NCBI RefSeq assembly: GCF_014062315.1
Contig: NZ_JACGLT010000001.1
Location: 481,685-545,684 of the forward strand
DNA from: Gelidibacter maritimus
GTDB lineage: Bacteria; Bacteroidota; Bacteroidia; Flavobacteriales; Flavobacteriaceae
Direction: 5' to 3'
DNA length: 64,000 bases
The notes under the pieces: model-generated
Seen by the model: the letters and a program-made list of their open reading frames with translations, nothing else
Databases searched by the model: none
Told to the model about the DNA's origin: nothing
Program-made: the position numbers and the translations under genes
Shown: positions 45,380 to 55,378 of the stretch, piece after piece
Layout of the letters: each line of letters begins with the position of its first letter
Position numbering within the stretch: position 1 is the first letter of the stretch

Positions 45380-46594
45380 ATGATCAATAGAAAAACGTTT
45401 TTCATGCTATTGTTAGTGTTGTGTTCACTAACTCTAACTGCTCAAGATTGTTATAGTCCAGATATCAAAGAGACCAATACTGAAATTGCGGACATCCCTG
45501 GTGAAACCATGGGGCAAAAACTTGAAAGTTTACTCTTTTGGTCGCAAGAGGAAAAGGAACGTAGATTTCCAATAATGCACAATATATTCCCGAGCATTCC
45601 AATTCCTAATGGCAATCACAGCGTATCCTTGAAAACATATAAGAATATAGCTCCAAAATGGGAAGATGAGACGACATTGGCTTCTTATATGAAAGACAAT
45701 CATGTAAAGGGAGTAATCGTTTTAAAGGACAATCAGATCAGAATGGAAAAATATGCTGATGGCATCCATCCAGAGACACTATGGACGTCCTTTTCCGTAG
45801 CAAAATCTGTTTCGGCTATGTTGGTTGGTATCGCTTTAAAGGATGGAGCTATTGAAAGCCTGGAGGATCCGCTAAAGAAATACATCACTGAGTTTAATGG
45901 TTTTGACTACGGTGAAGTGACCGTTCGGCAACTGTTGACAATGACATCAGGAATTGATTGGAATGAGGATTATGAAGATCCAAATTCTGATGTTGGGCAA
46001 ATGTATAAAGCAGATTGTCAAGGTGACGAGTCTCATATTTTAACCTATATGAAGCCGTTAAAATTTAAATATGAGCCTGGAACGCATTGGAATTATAGTA
46101 CCGGTGAAACTGATTTGGTAGGGATTTTAGTCCAAAAGGCTACCGGTTTAAGCTTAGCGGAATACCTCTCGGAAAAGATTTGGAAACCTTTCCAAATGGA
46201 GCATTGTGCCTATTGGCTTGCTGATGAATGCAGCAATTTGAATCTCGGCGGAAGTGGTCTTTCGGCAAGTTTACGGGATTTCGCACGATTTGGGATGCTC
46301 ATGTTGGATAAGGGTAAGATTGGAAATGAACATATAATTTCAGAGGAATTTATGAACGATGCCACTTCCTTAATAAAACAAGTAAATGATGAGGGGGATG
46401 GTTATGGCTATCTATGGTGGCGTTTTAAAGATGGGAGCTATGCGGCTTTCGGAATATTTGGTCAAATGGTGTATATCAATCCCCACAAGAATCTTGTTAT
46501 TGCCCAAATGGCAGCTTGGCCTAAAGCCGGTTCTAAAGAGCTTACTCAAGGAAGACAGGGCTTTCTTAAGGCTGTGGAGCGCGCTATTGAATAA
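45380..46594 (+). CDS. secreted serine hydrolase, beta-lactamase class C fold
   Basis: A 404-residue protein with a signal peptide (INRKTFFMLLLVLCSLTLTA). It has the S-x-x-K nucleophile motif FSVAKS (S139, K142), QLLTMTSGIDWNED, the YSTGETD segment (~240) in place of Y-x-N, and a GGSGLSASLRDFARFGML helix typical of class C/EstB-like hydrolases. It probably cleaves esters, peptides or amides in the periplasm; it is not expected to be a true beta-lactamase. Monocistronic. Confidence 0.9.
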   Translation: MINRKTFFMLLLVLCSLTLTAQDCYSPDIKETNTEIADIPGETMGQKLESLLFWSQEEKERRFPIMHNIFPSIPIPNGNHSVSLKTYKNIAPKWEDETTLASYMKDNHVKGVIVLKDNQIRMEKYADGIHPETLWTSFSVAKSVSAMLVGIALKDGAIESLEDPLKKYITEFNGFDYGEVTVRQLLTMTSGIDWNEDYEDPNSDVGQMYKADCQGDESHILTYMKPLKFKYEPGTHWNYSTGETDLVGILVQKATGLSLAEYLSEKIWKPFQMEHCAYWLADECSNLNLGGSGLSASLRDFARFGMLMLDKGKIGNEHIISEEFMNDATSLIKQVNDEGDGYGYLWWRFKDGSYAAFGIFGQMVYINPHKNLVIAQMAAWPKAGSKELTQGRQGFLKAVERAIE

Positions 46595-46929
46595 AATAGA
46601 CCTTAAGTGTTAGTAGACATTCATGCAATATTATAAGTGATAATTCAGCGACATCCTGATTTATTAAAATACGGATACTAACATTAGGCAGATTTTCAAT
46701 TAATGTAAGAAAACATTGCTTAAACTATAAACAAATGGCAGTGTTTGTCAAAAAAAAAGGGATGTAAAGCGTTTTTTAAGATTTTCTGAGCTAAAGTCTT
46801 TTCCAAAATTTTACTTGGAAAACATTCCATGGAGTAGGAGTGTGAAATCTCCAAAACTAAGACGTCGTTTTTAATTAGGGTTGTATTCAACACTTAAAAT
46901 TCATAGAAAAGTGGCTTGTCGCACCATGA
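46595..46929. other. 335-base gap, nothing recognised
   Basis: A convergent gap between the serine hydrolase and amidohydrolase genes. It holds A/T-rich sequence with an A-run at 46751-46758 but no gene, clear terminator hairpin or repeat. Confidence 0.5.
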
Positions 46930-48201
46930 TTAACGGTTTATTTCCTCTCCGCCAATAAATACTTTATGAATGTGCCTTACATTTTTAATATCTTCTAATG
47001 GATCGGCATCAAGGATTACAAAATCTGCCCAATGCCCTTGGCTCAACGTTCCTAAATCCTTCAGGTTTAGATATTCCGCAGGAATCTTGGTGGCTGAAAC
47101 AATTATTTGCATTGGGGTGAGACCGGAATCTGCCATAAGCTCCATTTCCAAATGTTCAAAATACCCCATGAACCTCGTAGGAATACCACTATCGGTTCCG
47201 AAAATTATGGGAATCCCAGCATCTGACAAGGTTTTTAGGTTTGACATTGCAACTGGTAGTTGTTTTTTGTAGGTCTGTGCGCTAAGGCTATTTCTTATTT
47301 TCAGTTTATATTCGGGATCTCTTAAGGGCCGTACGGTAGCACTGTCATATTCCCTACTAAAAAAAGGATCATCGAAAAAATCACCTTCTTCGCCGTAAAT
47401 ATATGTTGAAAGCTCGCGTGTGAGCGTCGGACAGTAACTTATATTTTTTTCCTTTAAAAGAGCAATAAATTCTGTGTCTACCGGCACGTCCCTCACGCTA
47501 TGTGCCATCATATCCGAGCCTGCTTCCAAAAGTTTCTTGGCATCTTCGAGATAATACATGTGGGTGGATATTTTATAACCCAGTTCATGTGATCGGTTAA
47601 TGACCGCCTTATAAACATCTTCGGGCATCTTTTGTATAGTGCCCAAGTTATCATCTACTCGGATTTTCATAAAATCAACGCCCATTTTATGGTTTTTTTC
47701 AACTACGGCCAATGCTTCGGCCGGAGTATCGCCGTCAATGACTTCTCCAGCAATAAACAACCGTGCCCTTTGTCCAGCTGTAGTATCGTTTACTGCTCTA
47801 AGTGGTTCTGCTTCTATACGTTCGCCACCCAAACTCACTACCGTCGTTACACCATACCTTGCATAGATGGAAAGGTTATCAATAGTGTTTTCATTAGAAT
47901 AGTGGCCGCCTTCGATTCCTTTTACGTCCCCAACGTGACCGTGGGCATTGATGATTCCCGGGATTATGGTTTTACCCGAAACATCATGAATCTGGGTGTT
48001 TTCGGGGATATCTATAGCCTCCTGGCTTCCCACGGCCATAACTCGTCCTTCGCTGAGCAGCAAGGTACCATTTTGGATCGGTGTCTTGCCGCTACCGTCT
48101 ATGATTACAGCCCCGGTGAAAGCTACATAGGAACTTGTATTGGGCTCTTTTTCCTTGCATGAAATTATTATTACTAAAATCAAAGGGAGTAATCTGCTCA
48201 T
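46930..48201 (-). CDS. amidohydrolase-family lipoprotein
   Basis: A 423-residue protein with a lipoprotein signal (MSRLLPLILVIIISC). The metal-dependent hydrolase barrel shows NAHGHVGD (HxH), VDFMKIRVDD (bridging Lys), ISTHMYYLED and MMAHSVRDVP (metal-binding His residues), and IFGTDSGIPT (Asp). The flanking beta domain is seen at both ends (GTLLLSEGRVMAVGSQEAID; GHWADFVILDADPLED). It resembles imidazolonepropionase/prolidase-like secreted hydrolases; the substrate cannot be told. Likely periplasmic. Confidence 0.9.
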   Translation of the reverse strand: MSRLLPLILVIIISCKEKEPNTSSYVAFTGAVIIDGSGKTPIQNGTLLLSEGRVMAVGSQEAIDIPENTQIHDVSGKTIIPGIINAHGHVGDVKGIEGGHYSNENTIDNLSIYARYGVTTVVSLGGERIEAEPLRAVNDTTAGQRARLFIAGEVIDGDTPAEALAVVEKNHKMGVDFMKIRVDDNLGTIQKMPEDVYKAVINRSHELGYKISTHMYYLEDAKKLLEAGSDMMAHSVRDVPVDTEFIALLKEKNISYCPTLTRELSTYIYGEEGDFFDDPFFSREYDSATVRPLRDPEYKLKIRNSLSAQTYKKQLPVAMSNLKTLSDAGIPIIFGTDSGIPTRFMGYFEHLEMELMADSGLTPMQIIVSATKIPAEYLNLKDLGTLSQGHWADFVILDADPLEDIKNVRHIHKVFIGGEEINR

Positions 48202-48490
48202 TTTCTGGGTTTTTGATAGTTGTCGTTTGACTAAAGTTAGAAATTATTGGTCGGCTTTCCAAAAGCATGCATAAGAGCATTGATTCGTGGCTATAAATCA
48301 TCATTCACCAAACTAGTGCTATTATTAGATTGTTGCAACGCAATTGTGATGAACATCATCTTGAAATCCGCAATCAGCACAGGCCATTGCAGAATACATT
48401 ATCTAAAACCCTGTAAAATACGGAGATGATAGGTTTAAGAGGTATTGATGTGGGACGTTTCCCATACTCTGCCGAATTAAAAAGTGATCA

Positions 48491-50197
48491 TCAATTGTCC
48501 TTTACGTAGATCTTATTGAATTTATGTTTCATTTCGATATTACCGAGCATCACTATTTCAGCGCCGTGAGGTAGTACGGTCTGTGCCGATAATAAGGTCT
48601 TGACCTCCGATTTTTCTTTTATGGCAATGACCGATAACCCTGTTTTAGCACCAATATCCGATTCTGCAAGCGACTTGCCTTCTAATGATTTTGGGATCGG
48701 AATGATAAACAGAGTAAAACCTTCCCCAAGAACGGTGAGCTCTTGGTCTTTAGAAATTGATAAAACGGCTTCTGAGCCTAAAGTAGAGTAGCTCAATACA
48801 AAGTTAGCGCCTGCTTTTAATATAATATCAACATTTCGAGCTTCAGAGATACGGCTCACTATTCTTACATCCTTGTTTAACTGGCGACAATAGGAGGCAA
48901 GATAAATGTTCATGGTGTCGTCATGGGTTGACAATAATACTGAGGGAGCTTCAAGAATTCCTGCCTTTCTTAGCAATTGGTAATCTGAGGCATCACCCGT
49001 ATAAACTTTGTTGCAAAATGGTTTTACCTTTTTGCAGACCTCCGGATCCTTGTCCACCACATTAACCAAGACGCCATTTTTATGTAATGATTTAGCTGCT
49101 GCCAACCCAACCCGGCCCGCACCAATTAACAATACGGGATGCGGATTTGCAGTGTAATCATGAAAGAGCTCATCAATGTTTTTTAGCTGTTCTTTGTGAC
49201 CTATGATTACTAAAATGCTCTCTTGGGTGAGCTTTTCATTGCCCGTTATAGGCTGCAATCGGCCACGCTCCCAGATACCCACAATACTGACCCCAAACCT
49301 TTGTCTTAAATCCGTTTCTCGGATAAGTTTAGACACTAAAGGGGTGTTGTAGACCGGTAATTCTGCAATCAAGAGATCTTCATATTGACCAATGGCATGA
49401 GACTCGGCATGCTGTGTATTGACCCGATTGGCCAATTGTTCACCCAACCATTTTTTTATGGGCAGCACGTGGTCAGCACCACTTAATTGCTGTACATCTA
49501 CGGATTCGATAAGGGTGGCAATGGAAACAATAGGAACTGTTTCTGAAATTTCCCGAATGGTCAATATGATTTTAGTGTTTAAAAAATCATCTCTATTGAT
49601 CAAAACCAACTTTGCATCGTTAATATTGGCAAGGGCAAAGGTTTTTTGGTCATCCAATTTGCCAAGCAGTACAGGAATATTTTCATCGTGGTATTTAAGG
49701 GCTGTATCAATGTCGTTTTCAATAACAAAATAGGGCGTGTTCTCCTGTTCTAACCGCTCAGCAAGATCTCTGGCAATCATATCATAAGAACATATTAGGA
49801 TATGATTCTTCGTTCCTGCGGGAACCTGACGAAGTACCTTGTTTTTCTTTTTTGACTCTAAAAGTGGAATGTAAAAGTGTCTGATAAAGGCAAATGGCAA
49901 GACTATCATGAGCATAAAAATGCCAGAAAGCAATACAATAATACTGAAAAAACGACCGAGATCGGAGGCAAATGTAATATCACCAAAGCCAAGGGTACTC
50001 ATGACAGTAAGTGTCCAGTAGAATCCCGTTATCCAAGAGTGATCCTGACCTTCGGACGCCATTATGAAATGAAAAAGAACAGAGTAAATGACGATGACTG
50101 CAGCTAAGAGCGCTAAATATTTGAGTAAGATCTTAGAGTTTTTTTTAAAGTCAGTATCTTTCATATAATACGCTAACTGACTACCGATAAATTTCAT
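48491..50197 (-). CDS. RCK-gated potassium channel, double TrkA module
   Basis: A 568-residue inner-membrane protein. Two membrane helices (~25-46 and ~80-105) flank a pore loop with the selectivity filter TLGFGD (68-73). The cytoplasmic part has two TrkA_N domains (ILICSYDMIARDLAERLEQE; VLLIGAGRVGLAAAKSLHKN, a GxGxxG nucleotide-binding fold) and two TrkA_C domains. Tandem RCK domains in one chain resemble the arrangement of BK/GsuK-type channels. It probably handles K+ flux. Monocistronic. Confidence 0.92.
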   Translation of the reverse strand: MKFIGSQLAYYMKDTDFKKNSKILLKYLALLAAVIVIYSVLFHFIMASEGQDHSWITGFYWTLTVMSTLGFGDITFASDLGRFFSIIVLLSGIFMLMIVLPFAFIRHFYIPLLESKKKNKVLRQVPAGTKNHILICSYDMIARDLAERLEQENTPYFVIENDIDTALKYHDENIPVLLGKLDDQKTFALANINDAKLVLINRDDFLNTKIILTIREISETVPIVSIATLIESVDVQQLSGADHVLPIKKWLGEQLANRVNTQHAESHAIGQYEDLLIAELPVYNTPLVSKLIRETDLRQRFGVSIVGIWERGRLQPITGNEKLTQESILVIIGHKEQLKNIDELFHDYTANPHPVLLIGAGRVGLAAAKSLHKNGVLVNVVDKDPEVCKKVKPFCNKVYTGDASDYQLLRKAGILEAPSVLLSTHDDTMNIYLASYCRQLNKDVRIVSRISEARNVDIILKAGANFVLSYSTLGSEAVLSISKDQELTVLGEGFTLFIIPIPKSLEGKSLAESDIGAKTGLSVIAIKEKSEVKTLLSAQTVLPHGAEIVMLGNIEMKHKFNKIYVKDN

Positions 50198-50695
50198 ATT
50201 TCGTTTTTTATTAGGGATGGAATAGGGGCATTCCGATTCTTAATCTATACAAATTTATTCATGTTTTGTTGTTCGATCGAGAAGTTTTCCAAATATAATA
50301 TTCTAAAAGCCCAAGTACGTATCTTTTCAAGAAAAAAAGGAAGCCAATGCATTATGGAAACCCAGCAATAGATAAAAATATTACCTATTTACAATTCACC
50401 CTAAAAAAATGAAATGTTCATTTAAAAACGGAATAAACCTTGTTCCGCCCGCTAATAATCGACAGAGGTTAACCAGTAATTGGCATTCCAATATCATTTT
50501 TAAATCCTTAGGTCCAGAAGTGGATATACAATATAAAAAATTGCAAAGCTGCGATTTGAGTCACCTTGACATGCTTTTAGTTTTTGAAACATGAAAATTT
50601 TTCGAATATAAAGCATCGATTATAAAAAGTGACCGTATTTTTACTCATGATACCTATTTGCTAGGCTAACGGAACAATAAAAATTGGATTTCAAT
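50198..50695. other. 498-base gap, no supported gene
   Basis: A divergent gap between the channel and fucosidase genes, so promoters for both lie here. A 61-codon open frame (50409-50594) has no start signal or family resemblance and is judged spurious. Confidence 0.5.
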
Positions 50696-52423
50696 ATGTC
50701 AGATTTTATTTCAAAATTTATAATCTTCGCGAGTGTTTTCTTATTGATAAGCTCGTGTAATTCGGACCCCTCAAAATCTAATCGTCTAACGGAGTCAGAC
50801 ACGCCCATTATTAATAATAGTTGGGAGGACAATAAGTTTTCTATGTTTATCCATTGGGGTTTATATTCAATTCCTGCTGGAGTTTGGAACGGTGAGCAAA
50901 TTACGGGCTATAGTGAGCAAATAAAAGGACACGCAAAAATTCCAACTGAAGACTATAGACAGTTGGCAGCACAATTTGATCCCATCAACTGGGATGCTGA
51001 TGCCGTTGCCCTTTTGGCGAAACAAGCGGGGATGAAATCCATTGTTTTAACTGCCAAACATCATGACGGTTTCTGTTTATTCGACTCAAAACACACAACG
51101 TTTGATGTGGTTGATGCCACACCGTATCATAAAGATATTGTTAAAGAATTGGCGGAAGCCTCTAAACGCCACAATCTTAAATTTGGAGTGTATTTTTCTC
51201 TGATTGATTGGGATTATGAAGGAGCATTGCCTTTTGAATCTGTTAATAATTCAGATGCCATACCAGCTCTGCATCACCAATACAATTTAAATCAGATTGA
51301 AGAATTATTAACCAATTATGGCGATATCTCTGAAATTTGGTTTGATATGGGGTCACCAACTTACGAACAAAGTAAAGAAATGGCAGCATTGGTCAAGAAA
51401 TTACAACCTGATTGCATGATCAGTGGACGAATTTGGAATGATCAGGGCGATTTTGTGGTCATGGGCGACAATAAGCAGCCTGATTTTAAAATGGGAGTCC
51501 CATGGCAAACCCCGGCTTCCATGTTCAATGAAACTTGGAGTTACCGTTCATGGCAGGAGCGTGGTAATGTCGAAGATAAAGTCGCGGAGAAGATCAATGA
51601 TTTGCTAAAAGTGGTAAGCACGGGTGGAAATTATCTTTTAAATATTGGTCCCAAAGGAGATGGCACTGTGATTCCGTTCGAAAAACAGGTCCTTACAGAG
51701 ATGGGGGAATGGCTGGAGAAAAACGGCGAATCGATTTATGGCTCACGAGGTACAGCGATACAAGAACAAGATTGGGGAATGATTACCAGCAAGCCTGGTA
51801 AATTGTATCTACATATTATCGATTTTCCTGAGAACAATAAATTAACAATTAAAGGTATCGATATAGAGGTCAAGAGCGCTTATCCACTTTCGGACAGCTC
51901 AATGTTTTTAAAAGGTGAAATGACGGATGCAGGCTATGAATTGGATTTGACCAATCAATTGCCTAAAGATAAATACGCTACAACGCTTGTCCTCGAATAT
52001 GAGAAGGGGTTGACAATTATTCCGACTCAGGTTATAGTAGCAAATACAAACAAGGAAATTCGTCTGACCAAAGACAATGCTGAGAAATACCACAGCTACA
52101 GCGGACATGATTATTATTCGACTAAAGCAACGGTGATCAACATGAAATGGTATTTGAAAAATGATTCGAAAGAACCATCTGAATTGAAAGTTGTATTTGC
52201 CGCTCGGAAAAACAACAGTTATAAACTCGTTATAAACAATGAGGAACATACAGTCTCATCACTAAATTATGACAACCATCACGAGCGCAATTTATACGAG
52301 TTGACCATCCCTGCTGTAAATCTCAGCAACGAAAACCTAAATGAAATAGAATTACGTTTGTTAGATCCATCAAATCCACACCAAGGGTTGGCAATTGAAG
52401 AACTGGAAATTATTATAAAATAA
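50696..52423 (+). CDS. alpha-L-fucosidase, GH29, lipoprotein
   Basis: A 575-residue protein with a lipoprotein signal (FASVFLLISSC). The GH29 barrel is clear: FSMFIHWGLYSIPAG, GMKSIVLTAKHHDGFCLFDS, KFGVYFSLIDW and EIWFDMGS, with the nucleophile Asp at ~217. Then NETWSYRSW and GGNYLLNIGPKGDG. A C-terminal beta domain follows (from ~410). It removes fucose from glycans at the cell surface, as expected for an algal-polysaccharide degrader. The start is ATG 50696 rather than TTG 50684. It is not in a PUL here; no SusC/SusD pair is nearby. Confidence 0.93.
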   Translation: MSDFISKFIIFASVFLLISSCNSDPSKSNRLTESDTPIINNSWEDNKFSMFIHWGLYSIPAGVWNGEQITGYSEQIKGHAKIPTEDYRQLAAQFDPINWDADAVALLAKQAGMKSIVLTAKHHDGFCLFDSKHTTFDVVDATPYHKDIVKELAEASKRHNLKFGVYFSLIDWDYEGALPFESVNNSDAIPALHHQYNLNQIEELLTNYGDISEIWFDMGSPTYEQSKEMAALVKKLQPDCMISGRIWNDQGDFVVMGDNKQPDFKMGVPWQTPASMFNETWSYRSWQERGNVEDKVAEKINDLLKVVSTGGNYLLNIGPKGDGTVIPFEKQVLTEMGEWLEKNGESIYGSRGTAIQEQDWGMITSKPGKLYLHIIDFPENNKLTIKGIDIEVKSAYPLSDSSMFLKGEMTDAGYELDLTNQLPKDKYATTLVLEYEKGLTIIPTQVIVANTNKEIRLTKDNAEKYHSYSGHDYYSTKATVINMKWYLKNDSKEPSELKVVFAARKNNSYKLVINNEEHTVSSLNYDNHHERNLYELTIPAVNLSNENLNEIELRLLDPSNPHQGLAIEELEIIIK

Positions 52424-52466
52424 AATTGAGGACACTCAATCTTATTTGGTTTTGAAGAATTGCGTA

Positions 52467-52925
52467 TTAATTAAACCCATTCATGGCCGCAATAGTGGTA
52501 GCCCATACAATGACACATGAAATAAAAATTCCAATGGAATTTGCCAAAAAAACTTGTTTTTTCTCCAGCCCAAATAGATAACCAGCAATTGTGCCTGCGT
52601 AAACTCCAGTTCCTGGAAGTGGGATCAATACGAAAATCATAAGACCCCAAAATCCGTATTTTTTCACATTGTTTCCAGCGCCTACTTTGGCTCGTCGCGC
52701 CACAAAAATGGCCGCTTTCTTATAGTAATACCATCTGATAAAATAGCGATTGATAACATCAAGAAAGAAAATCATTATAGGAAAGACCAACAAATTGGCC
52801 AAGAAGCAAAATAAGAAGGTCACATAAATATCTACCCCCTTCAATAGCGCGTAAGGAATGCCCACTTTAGCTTCTCCTAAAGGTGAAACACTCCATAGCA
52901 TGGCAATAAATAAGTCGGAAATCAT
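52467..52925 (-). CDS. small multidrug-export-type membrane protein
   Basis: A 152-residue inner-membrane protein with about four helices and the Sm_multidrug_ex family pattern: SVSPLGEAKVGIPYALLKGV near the start and GLMIFVLIPLPGTGVYAGTI (conserved PLPGTGxxxG) in the second half. The family name comes from early export reports; the true substrate is not known. Monocistronic on the minus strand. Confidence 0.88.
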   Translation of the reverse strand: MISDLFIAMLWSVSPLGEAKVGIPYALLKGVDIYVTFLFCFLANLLVFPIMIFFLDVINRYFIRWYYYKKAAIFVARRAKVGAGNNVKKYGFWGLMIFVLIPLPGTGVYAGTIAGYLFGLEKKQVFLANSIGIFISCVIVWATTIAAMNGFN

Positions 52926-53265
52926 TCTTTTAAAATTTGGTGCGGCAAAATTAACTCATTTTGAGACCTATAGTCGGTAAAATTGTATTAAAATTTCGCT
53001 AAAAATTCATCTTAACTACTTCCACAAAGTTTTAATGTCTCGAGGCCTGCCCAATTGTGCCGGTCTTTCAGATTTCGGGGTTGTTGATTGCGAAACATCA
53101 TATCCGGTGTTTTAAAGTCAAAAAAGGGTAGTAAATCAAACGTACAATAGGTTCATACAGCAATAAATTATGATGTTTTAACTTTGTGACAGAACCGATA
53201 ATTGATGGTAATACTCGACCAACGTATTACAAATTCATTTACTTTTAACGCCAAAATTGAATCCT
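52926..53265. other. 340-base divergent promoter gap
   Basis: It lies between the exporter gene (minus) and the surface lipoprotein gene (plus). No gene or repeat seen; promoters for both directions are expected here. Confidence 0.45.
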
Positions 53266-55338
53266 ATGTTAAAGCGATACCTACTTTGTTTACTCGGATG
53301 CTGTTTGTTCCTTTCGTGCAGTACGGACGATGATGGTTCGGACGGCCATTCAAATTTCTATTCTGGAGCCAAAACTTCAGTAAAGACCAGTGACTTGGTG
53401 GGGACTTGGACCATTATGAAAATAGGATTTAAAAACCAAATTGCTGACGTGCCTGTCACCTATAGAGAGTGTGGACGCGATTTTGTGGTGTTTTCAGGAG
53501 ATGATCTTTATACAGAATATCTTTTTCAAAGCAGCGATTGTCAATTCGTGGAGCAAACATTGAATTTTGCACTGAATAATGGGGTGATTACCTTAACCAA
53601 CAGCTGGGGCCAATCGGACGATTTGGTGGTTACGCAAGTGTCTGCCGATGAACTTGTTTTTAAATCGCGGTTGGACATTGATGATGATGGCAAATTGGAC
53701 ATTGTTGTGGTCTATCTTAAGCGCTATGTACCCACAAAATTTGACATGGTTTCTAAAACCTTTAATAGAAATCCGGAGAATTCCCATAATGTGATCAGTT
53801 TTACTTGGCAGCCTTACTTTGATGCGCAATCGTTTGTAGCCTATGAGGTTTATCGTAGTGCTGGTCCAAACGCTTCTAAAGGGAATGCGGTCCTGATTGA
53901 AACCATTACCGATATTAATACTACAGAATTTACCGATCTGACACCTCCAGCTGAAGAGCGTTTGGGGTACTATCTCAAAACTAAAGTAAGTACGGGAACT
54001 TTGGGTGAAAGCTACTTCCATACCTTGGATACTTATACACTTGAAGCCACACCAGTTAATTTATATCAACCCGAAGTGGCCGGCACGACCATTCTATTGA
54101 ATTGGGAGGAAAGTGAAATGCCTTATTTTTCACATTATGAAATTTCATATTCCAATTTTCCCGCGGGATATGCGGGTTACGGCAAACAGATGGTTAGTGT
54201 TGCTAAAATTTCAGATAGAGGGGTTACCTCGTTTATAGATGAAAATCCACCGTTTCTAAAAAATCCAGTTTATAGTATTCGCGTTTATGATATTTTTGGA
54301 AATAAAACCTACCCGAGTCCACAGGACTATACCACCGCTTGGGAAGTAAATTATCAAAAGGAAGGACTTTTACCATTACATCGGATAGCTTCACATGCCA
54401 TTGATCCTACTGAGCCTATTATTTATTTCTATGGGAATCAAACTGAAGGGTCCTATAAACCGGCGTTGTTTCGATATAATTATGAGACCATGCAAATGAA
54501 AGTGGTGACGGAAAATATCGCTAATACATCAACAGACCTCCCAATTAAAATCGTCACTTCGTCTCATGGAAAGGAACTGTTAATAGGTTTAGGAAACGAT
54601 TTGCACGTGTATGATGCAGCAAACTTAGACTTTAAATATGTTATGAAACCCAATGAAATTCGTATGTTGAATGATTTTGGGTATTCAGCAACAGGGTATT
54701 GGATCCTTACAGATTTCGACACTATTTATAGTTTTAAAAGAAATGGAAGCAGTCTGAGCCTTGTGGATTCCAAACCTCATTTTACCACACACCAATCCGT
54801 TTATAATTATAATGTGTTGGAAATAGAAAATAATCAGTGGTTAGTGGGGCATAAGAATGAAACTTCAAGTATGCTTTATACAATTGCAAATGATGGGCAA
54901 ATCTCGTTTGACCAAACCGTATCCGTACCCATTAAAAATTACGGTGGAGGCCGAACGCAATTCAACGCTGCTGGGCATTATCTGATTAATTTTGAGGACA
55001 GACAATTGTACTCAACGCTCGATTTCTCATCTCTACAGTATTTTCAACATCCTTATACCGCATTTGGATTAAGTGTCAATGGGCATCTAATTTATGGCAC
55101 AAGCAATGATCCAGAGTGGTCCGTAAATGAAACGAGTGCACATATCAAAGAAGCCGTTATTTATAATCGAAATTCCCAACAAGTGCAAAAGATGGCAACA
55201 CTTGGGTATCCCTTATTTATATTTGAAAATTTCAGGGGCGAGGTGATTTCGATTTCCAGTGGATTGAAAAAAGCGCATCTCAGAGAAAGCCTCAGTTATA
55301 CGACGGATTTATTCATTGAAAGATTAGATTTACCCTAA
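53266..55338 (+). CDS. large surface lipoprotein with Fn3-like domains
   Basis: A 690-residue protein with a lipoprotein signal (MLKRYLLCLLGCCLFLSC, then STDDDGSDG, an acidic stretch after Cys typical of surface-exposed lipoproteins). Residues ~30-155 look like a lipocalin-type domain (DLVGTWTIMKIGF). Two Fn3-like modules follow (YEVYRSAGPNASKG ... EFTDLTPPA; ILLNWEESEMPYFSHYEISY). The last ~330 residues are repeated short beta units, compatible with a propeller. The ATG at 53266 is preferred over the TTG at 53257. Function unknown; glycan or protein binding at the surface is plausible. Confidence 0.8.
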   Translation: MLKRYLLCLLGCCLFLSCSTDDDGSDGHSNFYSGAKTSVKTSDLVGTWTIMKIGFKNQIADVPVTYRECGRDFVVFSGDDLYTEYLFQSSDCQFVEQTLNFALNNGVITLTNSWGQSDDLVVTQVSADELVFKSRLDIDDDGKLDIVVVYLKRYVPTKFDMVSKTFNRNPENSHNVISFTWQPYFDAQSFVAYEVYRSAGPNASKGNAVLIETITDINTTEFTDLTPPAEERLGYYLKTKVSTGTLGESYFHTLDTYTLEATPVNLYQPEVAGTTILLNWEESEMPYFSHYEISYSNFPAGYAGYGKQMVSVAKISDRGVTSFIDENPPFLKNPVYSIRVYDIFGNKTYPSPQDYTTAWEVNYQKEGLLPLHRIASHAIDPTEPIIYFYGNQTEGSYKPALFRYNYETMQMKVVTENIANTSTDLPIKIVTSSHGKELLIGLGNDLHVYDAANLDFKYVMKPNEIRMLNDFGYSATGYWILTDFDTIYSFKRNGSSLSLVDSKPHFTTHQSVYNYNVLEIENNQWLVGHKNETSSMLYTIANDGQISFDQTVSVPIKNYGGGRTQFNAAGHYLINFEDRQLYSTLDFSSLQYFQHPYTAFGLSVNGHLIYGTSNDPEWSVNETSAHIKEAVIYNRNSQQVQKMATLGYPLFIFENFRGEVISISSGLKKAHLRESLSYTTDLFIERLDLP

Positions 55339-55378
55339 GTCAAGATTTCAATGTCTAAACGTTGAAAATTTTTAATAG